Shown: in pieces, positions 27,121 to 35,358 of the stretch
Layout of the letters: each line of letters begins with the position of its first letter
Numbering within the stretch: the stretch's first letter is position 1
Source: Paenibacillus_S vulneris
GTDB taxonomy: Bacteria > Bacillota > Bacilli > Paenibacillales > NBRC-103111
NCBI RefSeq assembly: GCF_039543185.1
Contig: NZ_BAABJG010000003.1
Location: forward strand, 1 to 64,000
Length of the DNA: 64,000 nt
Direction of reading: 5' to 3'
Translations under genes and position numbers: made by a program
The notes under the pieces: generated by a model
Database searches by the model: none
Told to the model about the DNA's origin: nothing
The model's input: the letters and a program-made list of their open reading frames with translations, nothing else

Positions 27121-27147
27121 GACCCGCGCTATGATTTCGCGCGGGTC
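27121..27147 (+). repeat. Duplicated terminator hairpin, left copy
   Basis: GACCCGCGC and GCGCGGGTC form a 9-bp stem with a 9-base loop. The same 27 bases, with one change in the loop, recur at 27352-27378. This left copy has no U-run, because the repeat element follows it directly. Confidence 0.85.
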
Positions 27148-27351
27148 GAGTCTGTTGAAAAACCTATTGAACTTGAACTATAGCCAATATACTCCGGCGG
27201 GGTATACCCCTCCAGCCACTATTGAAACCCGTGAATTGGATTGGATTTAGCGGTATTTTCACGGATTTCAAAGGTGGACGTAAACTCTTCCGAGGCATAT
27301 CCCGCCTCCTTATGTTGCATAGTTCTCGCAAAAGGTTTTTTCAACAACCTG
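27148..27351. repeat. MITE-like fold-back element, copy 1
   Basis: This 204-bp sequence has imperfect terminal inverted repeats: TCTGTTGAAAAACCTATTG at the left against TGTTGAAAAAACCTTTTG read inward from the right, both leading to GAACTAT. An internal inverted repeat TTGAAACCCGTGAA / TTCACGGATTTCAA makes the whole element roughly one long hairpin. It has no coding capacity. A second copy in opposite orientation lies at 58771-58975. The flanking sequence is a direct duplication of the terminator hairpin. Confidence 0.85.
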
Positions 27352-27378
27352 GACCCGCGCTGTGATTTCGCGCGGGTC
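27352..27378 (+). terminator. Terminator after the P450 gene, right copy
   Basis: The same 9-bp stem as at 27121, here followed by TTTCTCATTTTA, so this copy keeps the U-rich tail of a rho-independent terminator. It lies 241 bases beyond the P450 stop because the element separates the two hairpins. Confidence 0.75.
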
Positions 27379-27571
27379 TTTCTCATTTTAGTATTTAAAT
27401 CGGGGCTCCCCGCGATGCACATGAATCCGCTTTAAAGCTATGCTCCGCTTGTGAAGGGGAGTACGCGGAGAGGAAGCAAGGGTCTCGCCTATGATACAAT
27501 AGGTGAAGAGTGAGTGAGGAAACACCGCCTTGCGGACTGGATGCCGAAGGCAATTGAAGGAGGCTGAACAG

Positions 27572-28663
27572 ATGAACGACCGTATCAAGAAGCTGTATTC
27601 TCTTCTGGAAGATGAAGCATTGGATGTTCTGTTTATTACGCTGCCTAAGCTGGTTTATTATTTTACCGGGTTTTATTCGGACCCCCATGAGCGCTTTATG
27701 GCGCTAATCTGTGCCAAAGGCGAGGATCCGATGCTGATGGTTCCCGTGCTGGATTACGAGAAGGCTGTGCGTTCAACGAGCTTAACACGCATCGTTTCGC
27801 ACCAAGACACGGATAACCCATATGAGGTGCTGAAACGCCATCTTGGGAATGGCATATCCCGTATGGGGATTCAAGCCGAGCATATGAATGTGAAGCGGTA
27901 TCTCGCCTTGAAGGAAGCGACGGGAGCCGCGGAGATCGTTCAGCTGGATGACCGGATTGCCGATTTCCGGGTGATCAAGAGCGACCAGGAAATCGCCTCG
28001 ATACGACGTGCGATTCAGTGTATAGAGGAGGCCGTACGGGATACGGTACAGCTGGTTAAGCCGGGGGTAACCGAAGTGGAGCTTGTTGCGGAGCTGGAAT
28101 ATCGCATGAAGCGCTTGGGGGCCGAAGGACCTTCGTTCGATACAATGGTATTGACCGGTGAGAAGACGGGTCTGCCCCACGGGATACCGGGGACGGACGC
28201 CGTCCGTGAGGGAGAGTTCCTGCTCATTGACGCCGGTGTTTTCATGGAGGGTTATGCGTCGGATTTGACGCGTACCTTTGCCGTAGGTGAAGTGAGCCCG
28301 CGTCACAAGGAGATCTATGAAACGGTGCTTCAAGCGAACCGAAGCATGATTGAGGCTGTTCGTCCGGGAGTTCCCTTCGGCAGTTTGGATCATGCCGCAA
28401 GAAGCGTTATTGAGAGCAAAGGGTACGGGGAATATTTCATCACCCGGGCAGGACATGGCTTCGGGCTCGAAATCCACGAGTATCCTTCCATTCATGGCGG
28501 CAATACGGATTTGGTGCGACAAGGCATGGTGTTCACGGCGGAGCCCGGAATTTATATGTCGGGACTAGGTGGCGTGCGGATTGAAGATAATGTATACGTC
28601 ACTCAGGCAGGGGCGGAAGTGCTGACAACTTATCCGAAAGAGCTGACGGTTATCGGAGTCTAG
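27572..28663 (+). CDS. M24 family metallopeptidase (Xaa-Pro dipeptidase/aminopeptidase type)
   Basis: The 363-residue protein has a creatinase-like N-domain (about 1-125) and a pita-bread C-domain. Metal ligands are visible: Asp pair in LLIDAGVFMEGYASDLTRTF, His in GHGFGLEIHEYP, Glu in FTAEPGIYM and Glu in GVRIEDNVYV. It cleaves the N-terminal residue before Pro in peptides, in the cytoplasm. ATG 27572 follows GAAGGAGG at 8 bases; the frame opens 14 codons upstream without a site. A terminator hairpin follows at 28706. Confidence 0.92.
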   Translation: MNDRIKKLYSLLEDEALDVLFITLPKLVYYFTGFYSDPHERFMALICAKGEDPMLMVPVLDYEKAVRSTSLTRIVSHQDTDNPYEVLKRHLGNGISRMGIQAEHMNVKRYLALKEATGAAEIVQLDDRIADFRVIKSDQEIASIRRAIQCIEEAVRDTVQLVKPGVTEVELVAELEYRMKRLGAEGPSFDTMVLTGEKTGLPHGIPGTDAVREGEFLLIDAGVFMEGYASDLTRTFAVGEVSPRHKEIYETVLQANRSMIEAVRPGVPFGSLDHAARSVIESKGYGEYFITRAGHGFGLEIHEYPSIHGGNTDLVRQGMVFTAEPGIYMSGLGGVRIEDNVYVTQAGAEVLTTYPKELTVIGV

Positions 28664-28705
28664 GCTGCAGGCTGGCCGCCGTGATTTCAAGTGCTTTCAT
28701 GAAAT

Positions 28706-28736
28706 AAGGGCTGCCGCTTTATCCGCGGCAGCCCTT
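28706..28736. terminator. Hairpin between convergent genes
   Basis: AAGGGCTGCCGC pairs with GCGGCAGCCCTT (12 bp) across a 7-base loop. The leftward reading is followed by ATTTCAT, the rightward by no U-run. It separates the M24 and SGNH genes. Confidence 0.6.
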
Positions 28737-28803
28737 GGCGTTGGTCTTGCGATTCCGGAGAAGGGATCGCCTACATAGTTTATGTGCATCAATCCTAGAA
28801 GAA

Positions 28804-29463
28804 TTATTGTTCTCCGTTCCAGGAGAAGCCGACAGCGTTAAGGAATGCTCTGGCCAAGGTCATATGGCCCGCCATGTTCGGATGAACCCGGTCCCAGGCC
28901 AACGTTGCGGGATAAATATGCTCCAGCACAGGCTTGAACGCCTCCTGCGTGTCGACGAAGACAGCGCCGTATTGGTCGGCAATTTTTTTGACGACGGCGC
29001 CGTACCGGTCCATAGCGGCTCTCATGCCATCATTGGGATTAGGCTCGATGTAGTAAGGAGTCATCAAAATTAGGCCCTTCAGGGAAGGCTTCGTACGTTC
29101 GACCAGCTCGCGCAGCGTCTGCTCATACTCCTCTATGTACACATGCTTTTCGACAAGCTGCGGCAAGTCGTATTGACGCCATACATCGTTGATGCCGATC
29201 ATGATCGACAGCCAATCCGGCTTCAGGTTCAATACGTCGGTTTCCCAGCGGTCCTTCAGGTTACGCACGGTATTGCCACCGATGCCCATATTCGTCACAC
29301 GGATGCCCAGCTGCGGATAAAAGGATTGAAGGAAGGCATCGACCAAAGCGACATAGCCGTTGCCGAGCGAATCGTTACGGCCTTCCCCTTCCGGTTTTTT
29401 TCGGCCGCAATCCGTGATGGAGTCGCCAATCATAACGAGTCGATCTTGTTTTTGGAATAGCAA
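28804..29463 (-). CDS. SGNH/GDSL hydrolase
   Basis: The 219-residue protein carries the four SGNH blocks: GDSITDCG (nucleophile Ser about residue 14), the Gly in NMGIGGNTV, the Asn in MIGINDVWRQ, and Asp/His in WDRVHPN. It is a serine esterase or acetyl-esterase acting in the cytoplasm, as no signal peptide is seen. In this family such proteins often deacetylate sugars. TTG at 29463 is preceded by GAGAGGATGA. It is divergent from the NagZ-like gene at 29618. Confidence 0.9.
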   Translation of the reverse strand: MLFQKQDRLVMIGDSITDCGRKKPEGEGRNDSLGNGYVALVDAFLQSFYPQLGIRVTNMGIGGNTVRNLKDRWETDVLNLKPDWLSIMIGINDVWRQYDLPQLVEKHVYIEEYEQTLRELVERTKPSLKGLILMTPYYIEPNPNDGMRAAMDRYGAVVKKIADQYGAVFVDTQEAFKPVLEHIYPATLAWDRVHPNMAGHMTLARAFLNAVGFSWNGEQ

Positions 29464-29617
29464 TGCAGATTCATCCTCTCTTAGGTTGAGTTATTTAACT
29501 TAGTATTCTATGCTCAGCAACCGTTTCCTTCTGGAAATGGAAACGTTTTTGGATCATTGGATTAATTCGGCGCACAGCATGCCAGACTAACAAGAGGAAA
29601 TCCATGGAGGTGAAGGA

Positions 29618-30862
29618 ATGAAAGGATCGCTGCTGCACAGGATGCTTAACTGCACATTGGCATTCGGCCTGATTATAGTTTCCGGCTGTACGACTGCCCC
29701 CAGGCAAGGCAGCACGGAGACCGCACCGCCTGCCGTATCGCCGAAACCGACAGCTGCTCCGGATCCGATTCAGGATCTGGTTAACTCGATGACCTTGGAG
29801 GAAAAGCTCGGGCAGATGGTGCTGTTCGGAGTAGAAGGAACCGTACTGGATGACACGACCCGGAACCATATTACGAAGGACCACGTTGGCGGCTTTATTT
29901 TTTTCGGACCTAATATCAAGGATAGTCATCAGGCATGGAGCCTGTTCCAATCGATGCAAAAGGAGAACGCATCCGCCAAGCTCCCTTTATTGCTGGGCGT
30001 CGACCAGGAGGGCGGCAGGGTATCGCGTTTGCCTAAGGAGCTTCCCGCCTTTCCTGCAAGTCAGGCTGTTGGAGCTGCCCAGGATCCGGACTATGCCTAT
30101 AAAGTGGGGAGCACCCTCGCCCACGCTCTGGGGGCCTTCGGCTTGAACATTGATTTTGCCCCGGTGCTCGATGTGAACAGCAATCTGAACAATCCGGTCA
30201 TCGGGGACCGATCCTTCGGCTCCACGGCCGAAGCAGTAAACAGGATGGCGATTCCGGAGATGAAAGGGATACAGTCCGGCGGCGTTATTCCGGTTGTCAA
30301 GCATTTTCCCGGGCATGGGGACACATCTGTTGATTCTCACAAGGAGCTTCCCATTGTTCAGCATGATCTGCAACGACTGAGAACCGTCGAGTTCGCGCCC
30401 TTCGCCGAAGCGATCCGCCAAGGAGCCGATGCGGTGATGGTAGCCCATCTCCTCGTCACGAAGCTGGACCCGAAGCTGCCGGCATCACTATCTCCTGTCA
30501 TCATTCAGCAGTATTTGAGGGGAGAGCTGGGCTTTAATGGCGTCGTCATCACCGATGATATGACGATGGAGGCTATCGGCTCGACGATGCCGATCGATAA
30601 GGCGGCTGTACAAGCCGTTCAGGCGGGGGCGGATATCGTCCTGGTCGGACATGAGCCTGCGAAGGAGCGGGCCGTGCTGAATGCGCTGCTGCAAGCGGCG
30701 CGCGAGGGAGCTCTGAAGCAGGAAACGATAGACGCGAGCGTGTATCGGATCGCCAAGCTGAAGACCAAAGCGAAGCTCACCAAGGAAAGCGTACCGGAGC
30801 CGAATATCGAGAAGCTGAGCTCAGACATGAAATCGGCTTTAAAGAGAGAAGCGAAAAAGTGA
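29618..30862 (+). CDS. Glycoside hydrolase family 3 beta-N-acetylhexosaminidase lipoprotein (NagZ-like)
   Basis: The 414-residue protein has a lipoprotein signal ending in IIVSGCTT (Cys near residue 25), so it should be anchored outside the membrane. The GH3 domain shows the NagZ signature KHFPGHGDTSVDSHKELP with the catalytic Asp/His pair, and the nucleophile Asp in VVITDDMTMEAIG. It trims N-acetylglucosamine from muropeptides during wall recycling. GGAGG precedes the ATG by about 7 bases. It ends at a strong terminator at 30874. Unlike YbbD-type two-domain proteins, it has only the GH3 domain. Confidence 0.92.
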   Translation: MKGSLLHRMLNCTLAFGLIIVSGCTTAPRQGSTETAPPAVSPKPTAAPDPIQDLVNSMTLEEKLGQMVLFGVEGTVLDDTTRNHITKDHVGGFIFFGPNIKDSHQAWSLFQSMQKENASAKLPLLLGVDQEGGRVSRLPKELPAFPASQAVGAAQDPDYAYKVGSTLAHALGAFGLNIDFAPVLDVNSNLNNPVIGDRSFGSTAEAVNRMAIPEMKGIQSGGVIPVVKHFPGHGDTSVDSHKELPIVQHDLQRLRTVEFAPFAEAIRQGADAVMVAHLLVTKLDPKLPASLSPVIIQQYLRGELGFNGVVITDDMTMEAIGSTMPIDKAAVQAVQAGADIVLVGHEPAKERAVLNALLQAAREGALKQETIDASVYRIAKLKTKAKLTKESVPEPNIEKLSSDMKSALKREAKK

Positions 30863-30873
30863 ATGAGGGTGCG

Positions 30874-30897
30874 GCTGCCTATCGGCAGCTTTTTTTT
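30874..30897 (+). terminator. Terminator after NagZ-like gene
   Basis: GCTGCC / GGCAGC with a TATC loop, followed by eight T residues, 12 bases after the stop codon. Confidence 0.85.
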
Positions 30898-30909
30898 ATA
30901 GTAAAGGGA

Positions 30910-31140
30910 TCAGTCCGTACTCCGTCGTTCTGCCCTTCTGCTTCTGCTGACAAGCATGAGCCAAACCGCCGCGTTGCCTGCCAGGAGCCCTAGTGAGCAC
31001 AGGGTGAAAAACATCCACATGCTAATGCTTGCATGGTTCTTGTCCGATATAAGCAGATAAAGGGTGATAGCGAAGGAGACGAAGAAGGCGAATAGAAGGC
31101 ATAAGATGATACGGGTGCGCTGTTTTATGGCCGCATTCAA
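30910..31140 (-). CDS. Small hypothetical membrane protein
   Basis: The protein of about 76 residues has two hydrophobic spans (RIILCLLFAFFVSFAITLYL and MWMFFTLCSLGLLAGNAAVW) and a basic tail RSRRAERR, which predicts both ends in the cytoplasm. TTG 31140 is chosen since AAAGGAG lies 11 bases upstream. The frame stays open to 31176 with another TTG. A terminator-like hairpin lies in its leader at 31228-31263. No known family. Confidence 0.5.
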   Translation of the reverse strand: MNAAIKQRTRIILCLLFAFFVSFAITLYLLISDKNHASISMWMFFTLCSLGLLAGNAAVWLMLVSRSRRAERRSTD

Positions 31141-31227
31141 ATGGAATTTCACTCCTTTGGACCTTTCTAACAACAATGACGGCGGGGAACCGCGTGAAGT
31201 TGCTCCTTTTACTAATTTGCTTCATAC

Positions 31228-31263
31228 AAAAAAAGAGACCCACTGGCAACGGGCCGCGGGTCT
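31228..31263 (-). terminator. Leftward terminator-like hairpin in the leader of the small membrane gene
   Basis: On the minus strand AGACCC pairs with GGGTCT across a 16-base loop and is followed by CTTTTTTT. No leftward gene lies to its right, since the gene at 31432 runs the other way. It therefore sits about 90 bases upstream of the gene at 31140 and could attenuate it. Confidence 0.45.
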
Positions 31264-31431
31264 TAAGGTTTATATATTAAAAAGGGGGTCAGGTATTAGT
31301 ATAGCCCAGCAACATTAAAGGAAGATGAATGGTATATTTCAGTTTTATTACAAATGAAAACCAGCACTTTTTCCAATTGAAGGGGAGGGATTATTTTCCA
31401 AGCGTCGAATAGATCTGGGAGGGGTGAGAGG

Positions 31432-32004
31432 ATGTCGAATGAACATGGAATCGTTATGGTTATTCAATTGAACGACAAAATAATGCCGGTAGATAGAGCG
31501 GGGCTGTATGAGGATCCGTTGGATGAATTTCTCTGCTCCAATAACTACGGTGAAATCATCGGAGGAGGGACGATGCAGTCCCAGTCGGGGGAAATTCTGT
31601 TCTGCGATATTGAAATTCAACTTCATAGCGGGAACGATCGCGAAATGATTATCTGTAAAGTGATTGGAATCCTTGAAGCCGCGGGCGCTCCCAAAGGATC
31701 GCATCTCATGATAGAAGATTCAGACGAACGCATTGACTTTGGCCAAAAGGAAGGGCTGGCGGTTTATCTGGATGGGGTCCATCTTCCTGCCAACGTTTAC
31801 GCGGAGTGCGATTGCAATGTCGTATTAGAGGAGTTATCCGCGCTTGTGGGATCTAAGGGAGAAGTGGAACGGTACTGGCAGGGGAATACCGAAACGGCTT
31901 TATATTTTTACGGGGATTCCTTTGAGGAGATGAAAGCTTCTATATCCGGCTTTATCCATACTTATCCGCTATGCCAAAATGCAAGAATTGTTCAGATCGC
32001 TTAA
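31432..32004 (+). CDS. Hypothetical protein
   Basis: The 190-residue soluble acidic protein starts MSNEHGIVMVIQLNDKIMPV, with GGGAGGGG upstream of ATG 31432. It has no signal peptide or membrane span. It shows alternating strands and helices, with conserved-looking segments DEFLCSNNYGEIIGGGT and VYAECDCNVVLEELSALVG. I do not recognise a domain with certainty. Small acidic proteins of this shape are sometimes immunity proteins, but no toxin is adjacent. Confidence 0.6.
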   Translation: MSNEHGIVMVIQLNDKIMPVDRAGLYEDPLDEFLCSNNYGEIIGGGTMQSQSGEILFCDIEIQLHSGNDREMIICKVIGILEAAGAPKGSHLMIEDSDERIDFGQKEGLAVYLDGVHLPANVYAECDCNVVLEELSALVGSKGEVERYWQGNTETALYFYGDSFEEMKASISGFIHTYPLCQNARIVQIA

Positions 32005-32058
32005 ACAGGATTCATTCGCAGCAGACCATGAAATGATTTCGAGTCTGGGGGAGCAGCT

Positions 32059-32244
32059 ATGGTGATTTTCGGCTTTAGTGCCGTGTACTTTGTTCCGGTA
32101 TTCAGCTTTCTCTTTGTATGGATATTCCTGAAAGCCATAGAGAAAATCGTTCATAAGAGAAAATACACCGCCGAGTTGTTTTGGAGCTGCACGATGTTCG
32201 CCTTAACCATGTGGACGATTAGCGTAATGACCACCCTTCAATGA
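32059..32244 (+). CDS. Small membrane protein
   Basis: The 61-residue protein has two hydrophobic segments (FSAVYFVPVFSFLFVWIFLK and ELFWSCTMFALTMWTISVM) joined by the basic turn KAIEKIVHKRKYTAE. GGGGGAG lies 5 bases before ATG 32059. It is followed by a terminator at 32282 and probably shares a transcript with the gene at 31432. Function unknown. Confidence 0.55.
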   Translation: MVIFGFSAVYFVPVFSFLFVWIFLKAIEKIVHKRKYTAELFWSCTMFALTMWTISVMTTLQ

Positions 32245-32281
32245 CCCGCAGATAATGAAATAGCCGCAGAATCCAATACAT

Positions 32282-32313
32282 AGAGCAGGTACCTCAGTGG
32301 TCTGCTCTTTTTT
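32282..32313 (+). terminator. Terminator
   Basis: AGAGCAG / CTGCTCT with a 13-base loop, followed by TTTTTT, downstream of the two hypothetical genes. Confidence 0.75.
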
Positions 32314-32404
32314 GTTTTGCTGAAAATTCACAAAACGTTCACTTATGAGAAAAATTTCGTTTCGCTATACTTACAAAGAAAAATAAAAGAAGGGAAGAAA
32401 GGAT

Positions 32405-32890
32405 TTGCCTACAACGAAAAAGCAAGGGATTTGTTTTGGACTGATGATGTGCTGCGGAATGGTTATAGCAATGACCTTCTATAACCTGCTGATGAATGAT
32501 TTGCTTAGCGGCATGACGTTTAAGAAAGGGTTGCTCCAGCTTATCGTAACCTTCCTGGTTGCTGCAGCATTGGAGCTGCTGGTGGTGAGCCCGATAGCCG
32601 GGAAGGTGGTTTCCAAACTGCCGTTTGACAAGAGCAAGAAGCTGCTGCTGATCCTGGCCATGTCCGGCTGCATGGTGCTTGGCATGGTAACAATGATGTC
32701 GTTCTACGGCCTGATAACGGCTTCTATCAATAATGGACTTCCTTCAGACTCCTTGATAAAAAGCTACCTTTTGATTTTCATTAAAAATCTGGTATTCGCT
32801 TTTCCTCTGCAGTTATTGATCATGGGGCCGCTAGTCCGTTATTTATTTTCCAAGATAGTTAGAGCCCGGCAATCTTTAAAAACAGCTTAA
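32405..32890 (+). CDS. Membrane protein with two DUF2798 repeats
   Basis: The 161-residue protein contains two tandem repeats of about 75 residues, each with two membrane spans: GLMMCCGMVIAMTFYNLLMN in repeat 1 matches LAMSGCMVLGMVTMMSFYGL in repeat 2. This is the DUF2798 arrangement, with internal duplication. Function of the family is not established. TTG 32405 follows GAAAGGA closely. A terminator stands at 32965. Confidence 0.75.
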   Translation: MPTTKKQGICFGLMMCCGMVIAMTFYNLLMNDLLSGMTFKKGLLQLIVTFLVAAALELLVVSPIAGKVVSKLPFDKSKKLLLILAMSGCMVLGMVTMMSFYGLITASINNGLPSDSLIKSYLLIFIKNLVFAFPLQLLIMGPLVRYLFSKIVRARQSLKTA

Positions 32891-32964
32891 TTCCAAACCA
32901 TTTTGGAATAAATCTCATTATGTGAAGGCATATGCCGCGCGGCGGCCTGTGCGAGTACAAGGAG

Positions 32965-32993
32965 CAGCTGCCTTAAGCAGGCGGCTGTTTTTT
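32965..32993 (+). terminator. Terminator after DUF2798 gene
   Basis: CAGCTGCCT pairs with AGGCGGCTG (one U-G pair) across a 5-base loop, followed by TTTTTTG. Confidence 0.75.
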
Positions 32994-33182
32994 GTTTGCT
33001 GAAAAAAATCCCTCGTAGTTTCTGAATTCCATGTGGGGAAGATACGTCGTGACGCGAACCGACATGCTGCTCATCGTGGGATGATCAAACCTTCATTAGG
33101 TTTTTCACCTATGAAAGCTTTCCATTACGGTCCCTCGAAGGTTCGTTAGCGAATGAATCTGTTGGTGCGGTTTAAACAGCTA
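32994..33182. other. Non-coding stretch before the PadR promoter
   Basis: About 190 bases with no convincing frame. A weak hairpin AAACCT/AGGTTT followed by T residues lies at 33087-33105. I see no recognised RNA motif. Confidence 0.4.
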
Positions 33183-33227
33183 TTGACCAATACGATATAT
33201 CGTTATATTATAACGATATATCGTATT
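33183..33227 (+). promoter_or_regulatory. PadR promoter with a perfect 39-bp palindromic operator
   Basis: TTGACC (33183-33188), 17 bases, TATTAT (33206-33211) form a promoter. Positions 33189-33227 form a perfect 19-1-19 palindrome whose arms each contain the smaller palindrome CGATATATCG. The centre of the palindrome is the -10 box, so a bound repressor would block RNA polymerase. Autoregulation by the PadR protein encoded next is inferred. Confidence 0.8.
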
Positions 33228-33243
33228 GAGGAGTGGGTATAGA

Positions 33244-33948
33244 ATGAAATATTATCATGGTCGTCATAAAGAGCGCAGAAGATTTCTTCATCAAGAGGCT
33301 TTCCAAGAGAAATTTTCAAGGCACCGCCATGGCGGTTCGCGCGGGGGCTTTGGGGGGCGCGGTGAAGGCAAGCGCCGTTTTTTTGAACGCGGGGAGTTCA
33401 AATTTGCTTTACTGCGATTGTTGGAAGCGGAGCCTATGCACGGATATCAATTGATCAAGGCCATGGAGGAAAAAACCGGCGGATTGTACACCCCGAGCGC
33501 AGGCTCGATCTACCCTAATCTTCAGCTGCTGGAGGATATGAAGCTGATAGACAGCACTGAAGCAGACGGTAAGAAGCTGTACCGTATAACGGAAGAGGGT
33601 CTGGCCACTCTTCGCGAAAGGGAAGGGGCTGAGGCCGATGATCGTACCGAGACCCGCTGGGAACGTCACGGGCGCCAACGCTTCTCCGGCAGCGGCTATG
33701 GGAAACGTGATTTGCGCGGCTTTATGAAGGAATGGTCCGGGGTGATCTATTTAATGGCCAGCGCCGCAGCTGCTGCTAAAGAAGACCCTGCCTCCAAGCA
33801 GGCAGCGCAATTTCAAGAGCTGATGGATAGTGTTCAAAGCCGCTTGAAGGAAATCCTGGCTTTCGCTCCAAGTACCGGCGCAGAAGAATCGGCAGCACAG
33901 CCGCCGGAGACCGGGGCATCACCGGACGATAATCAGGCTGGTGAATAG
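33244..33948 (+). CDS. PadR family transcriptional regulator
   Basis: The 234-residue protein has a basic, glycine- and histidine-rich N-terminal tail (residues 1-45, HRHGGSRGGFGGRGEGKRR). The PadR winged helix follows (about 52-125: FALLRLLEAEPMHGYQLIKA, then SAGSIYPNLQLLEDMKLI), then a helical dimerisation tail and an Ala/Glu-rich end. Such proteins repress transcription and release DNA on binding a ligand. GAGGAG lies 10 bases before ATG 33244. No transporter or enzyme follows it on this strand, so targets beyond its own promoter are unknown. Confidence 0.88.
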   Translation: MKYYHGRHKERRRFLHQEAFQEKFSRHRHGGSRGGFGGRGEGKRRFFERGEFKFALLRLLEAEPMHGYQLIKAMEEKTGGLYTPSAGSIYPNLQLLEDMKLIDSTEADGKKLYRITEEGLATLREREGAEADDRTETRWERHGRQRFSGSGYGKRDLRGFMKEWSGVIYLMASAAAAAKEDPASKQAAQFQELMDSVQSRLKEILAFAPSTGAEESAAQPPETGASPDDNQAGE

Positions 33949-34032
33949 AACTACGCCGGTTAGCGGGCCCCGGCAGCCAGCATAGTCGAGCGAACGGGCT
34001 GACAATTACTGCCCGAGGCCAGCACAAAAAAC

Positions 34033-34077
34033 GGCATTGACATGGATGGTATCCATATCAATGCCGCAGCTTTTTTA
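34033..34077 (+). terminator. Terminator after PadR gene
   Basis: GGCATTGA.ATGGAT pairs with ATCCAT.TCAATGCC across a 3-base loop (14 pairs, one mismatch), followed by GCAGCTTTTTT. Confidence 0.8.
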
Positions 34078-34091
34078 CCTAGAGCCATTCA

Positions 34092-35090
34092 TTAAGCAAA
34101 TTCGTTAAGAACCTCAGGCGTCCAGTCTTTGACACCGTTATCCTCAATAATTCCTAACACAACATCCGTAATATCGGGATCAGCTATCAGCTTATCCTGA
34201 ACCCGAAACTTTATATCGTCAGCATCGGCCAAGGTAAGGCCTTTGCGTAATTCTATCATAGCATCGACGTGGTAATAGCGTCCCTCCTGGGTAATCCGGA
34301 GGTCGTTAATGTCGGTTACATCTTTATCGGAAAGAATCAGCATGGCGACCCTCTCAGCTACATCACGGGGAGCAGCTACACCGATTAAGCCTACCATATT
34401 GTCATAACCAACTCTAAAGGCTACGCCTACCATTAATAAGCCGATAAGGATGGTAACGACGCCATCCAACGCATTAAAGGCCGTCAAAGAAGTGATCAGC
34501 ACGGCTGCCAAAGCTAATACCGCGCCTGTAACAGCAACCAGATCCTCGTAAAACACAAGACGAGTAGGAGGCGCTGAGCGGCCCACGTGTTTAAAAGATG
34601 AAAAAATAAATCCGAATCCCTTGGTTTCGACCCGGGCTTCCTTCGTAATTTCCTTCATCGCTTTCAACAAGATAGCTCCGTCGACGGCAAGGTTAAACAA
34701 TAACGCTCCGATATTTAACCAGAACCCTCCGCCGGCCTGAACGGGATGCTGAAGCAAATGCCATCCTTCGCGAATCGTTTCGTAAGCCATGATGCTTACT
34801 ACAATCACAGCTATCATACAGAAAATGTTAATCACTCGTCCGAATCCCGTAGGGAATTGCCGGGTAGGTTTTTTCTCCGCAAGAATGCTGCCTGCGAATA
34901 CAAAGCCTTGGTTAATGCTGTCCGCCAATGAATGCATGGATGAAGCAAACATAGATCCGCTGCCGCTCATGGCAGCACCCACACCCTTGACTGCGGCAAT
35001 CAAAGCGTTGCCGATCATCGCCAGTGCAGAAGATTTGTTACCTTTCTTCAGTAATTCCAATAAATTTTCTCGTTCCGGTTCGGGGTCCAT
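34092..35090 (-). CDS. Cation diffusion facilitator (CDF) transporter
   Basis: The 332-residue protein has six predicted spans. In span 2, SSMHSLADSINQGFVFAGSI holds the HxxxD metal site characteristic of CDF exporters of Zn2+, Fe2+ or other divalent ions. The C-terminal cytoplasmic domain (MLILSDKDVTDINDLRITQE, then YYHVDAMIELRKGLTLADAD) is the usual ferredoxin-like dimer domain. It expels metal in exchange for protons. AGGAGG precedes ATG. It is convergent with the PadR gene and has no metal regulator next to it. Confidence 0.9.
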   Translation of the reverse strand: MDPEPERENLLELLKKGNKSSALAMIGNALIAAVKGVGAAMSGSGSMFASSMHSLADSINQGFVFAGSILAEKKPTRQFPTGFGRVINIFCMIAVIVVSIMAYETIREGWHLLQHPVQAGGGFWLNIGALLFNLAVDGAILLKAMKEITKEARVETKGFGFIFSSFKHVGRSAPPTRLVFYEDLVAVTGAVLALAAVLITSLTAFNALDGVVTILIGLLMVGVAFRVGYDNMVGLIGVAAPRDVAERVAMLILSDKDVTDINDLRITQEGRYYHVDAMIELRKGLTLADADDIKFRVQDKLIADPDITDVVLGIIEDNGVKDWTPEVLNEFA

Positions 35091-35358
35091 TGTTTCCTCC
35101 TAAAGTATTTGGAATTCATTTGAACATTCCTAAGCCCAGCCGAGTTGTAAGCTTAGGCTTAGTTCTATCATATACTACGAGCAAGGGCTGAGGAAAGTTT
35201 CACAACAATTTATATATCGGCCTGCTCGTCCTTTTTTGACAGATTAAGTAATAAAACCATCCTTTTTGTCAATAATAAGAAAATTTACGTGAAAAAACAT
35301 ATCTGATTTTTCATTCTTGTGGTATCCTACTTACAAACAACTTTTAGAGGTGAAATCT

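Noticed and set aside
27121..27147. A short palindromic repeat as a possible CRISPR unit
   Set aside because: Only two copies occur, and they flank a 204-bp element rather than being spaced by uniform spacers. They are terminator hairpins.
32994..33182. Possible riboswitch before the PadR gene
   Set aside because: No known conserved core was recognised, and the PadR promoter lies downstream of this stretch, so it is not part of the PadR leader.
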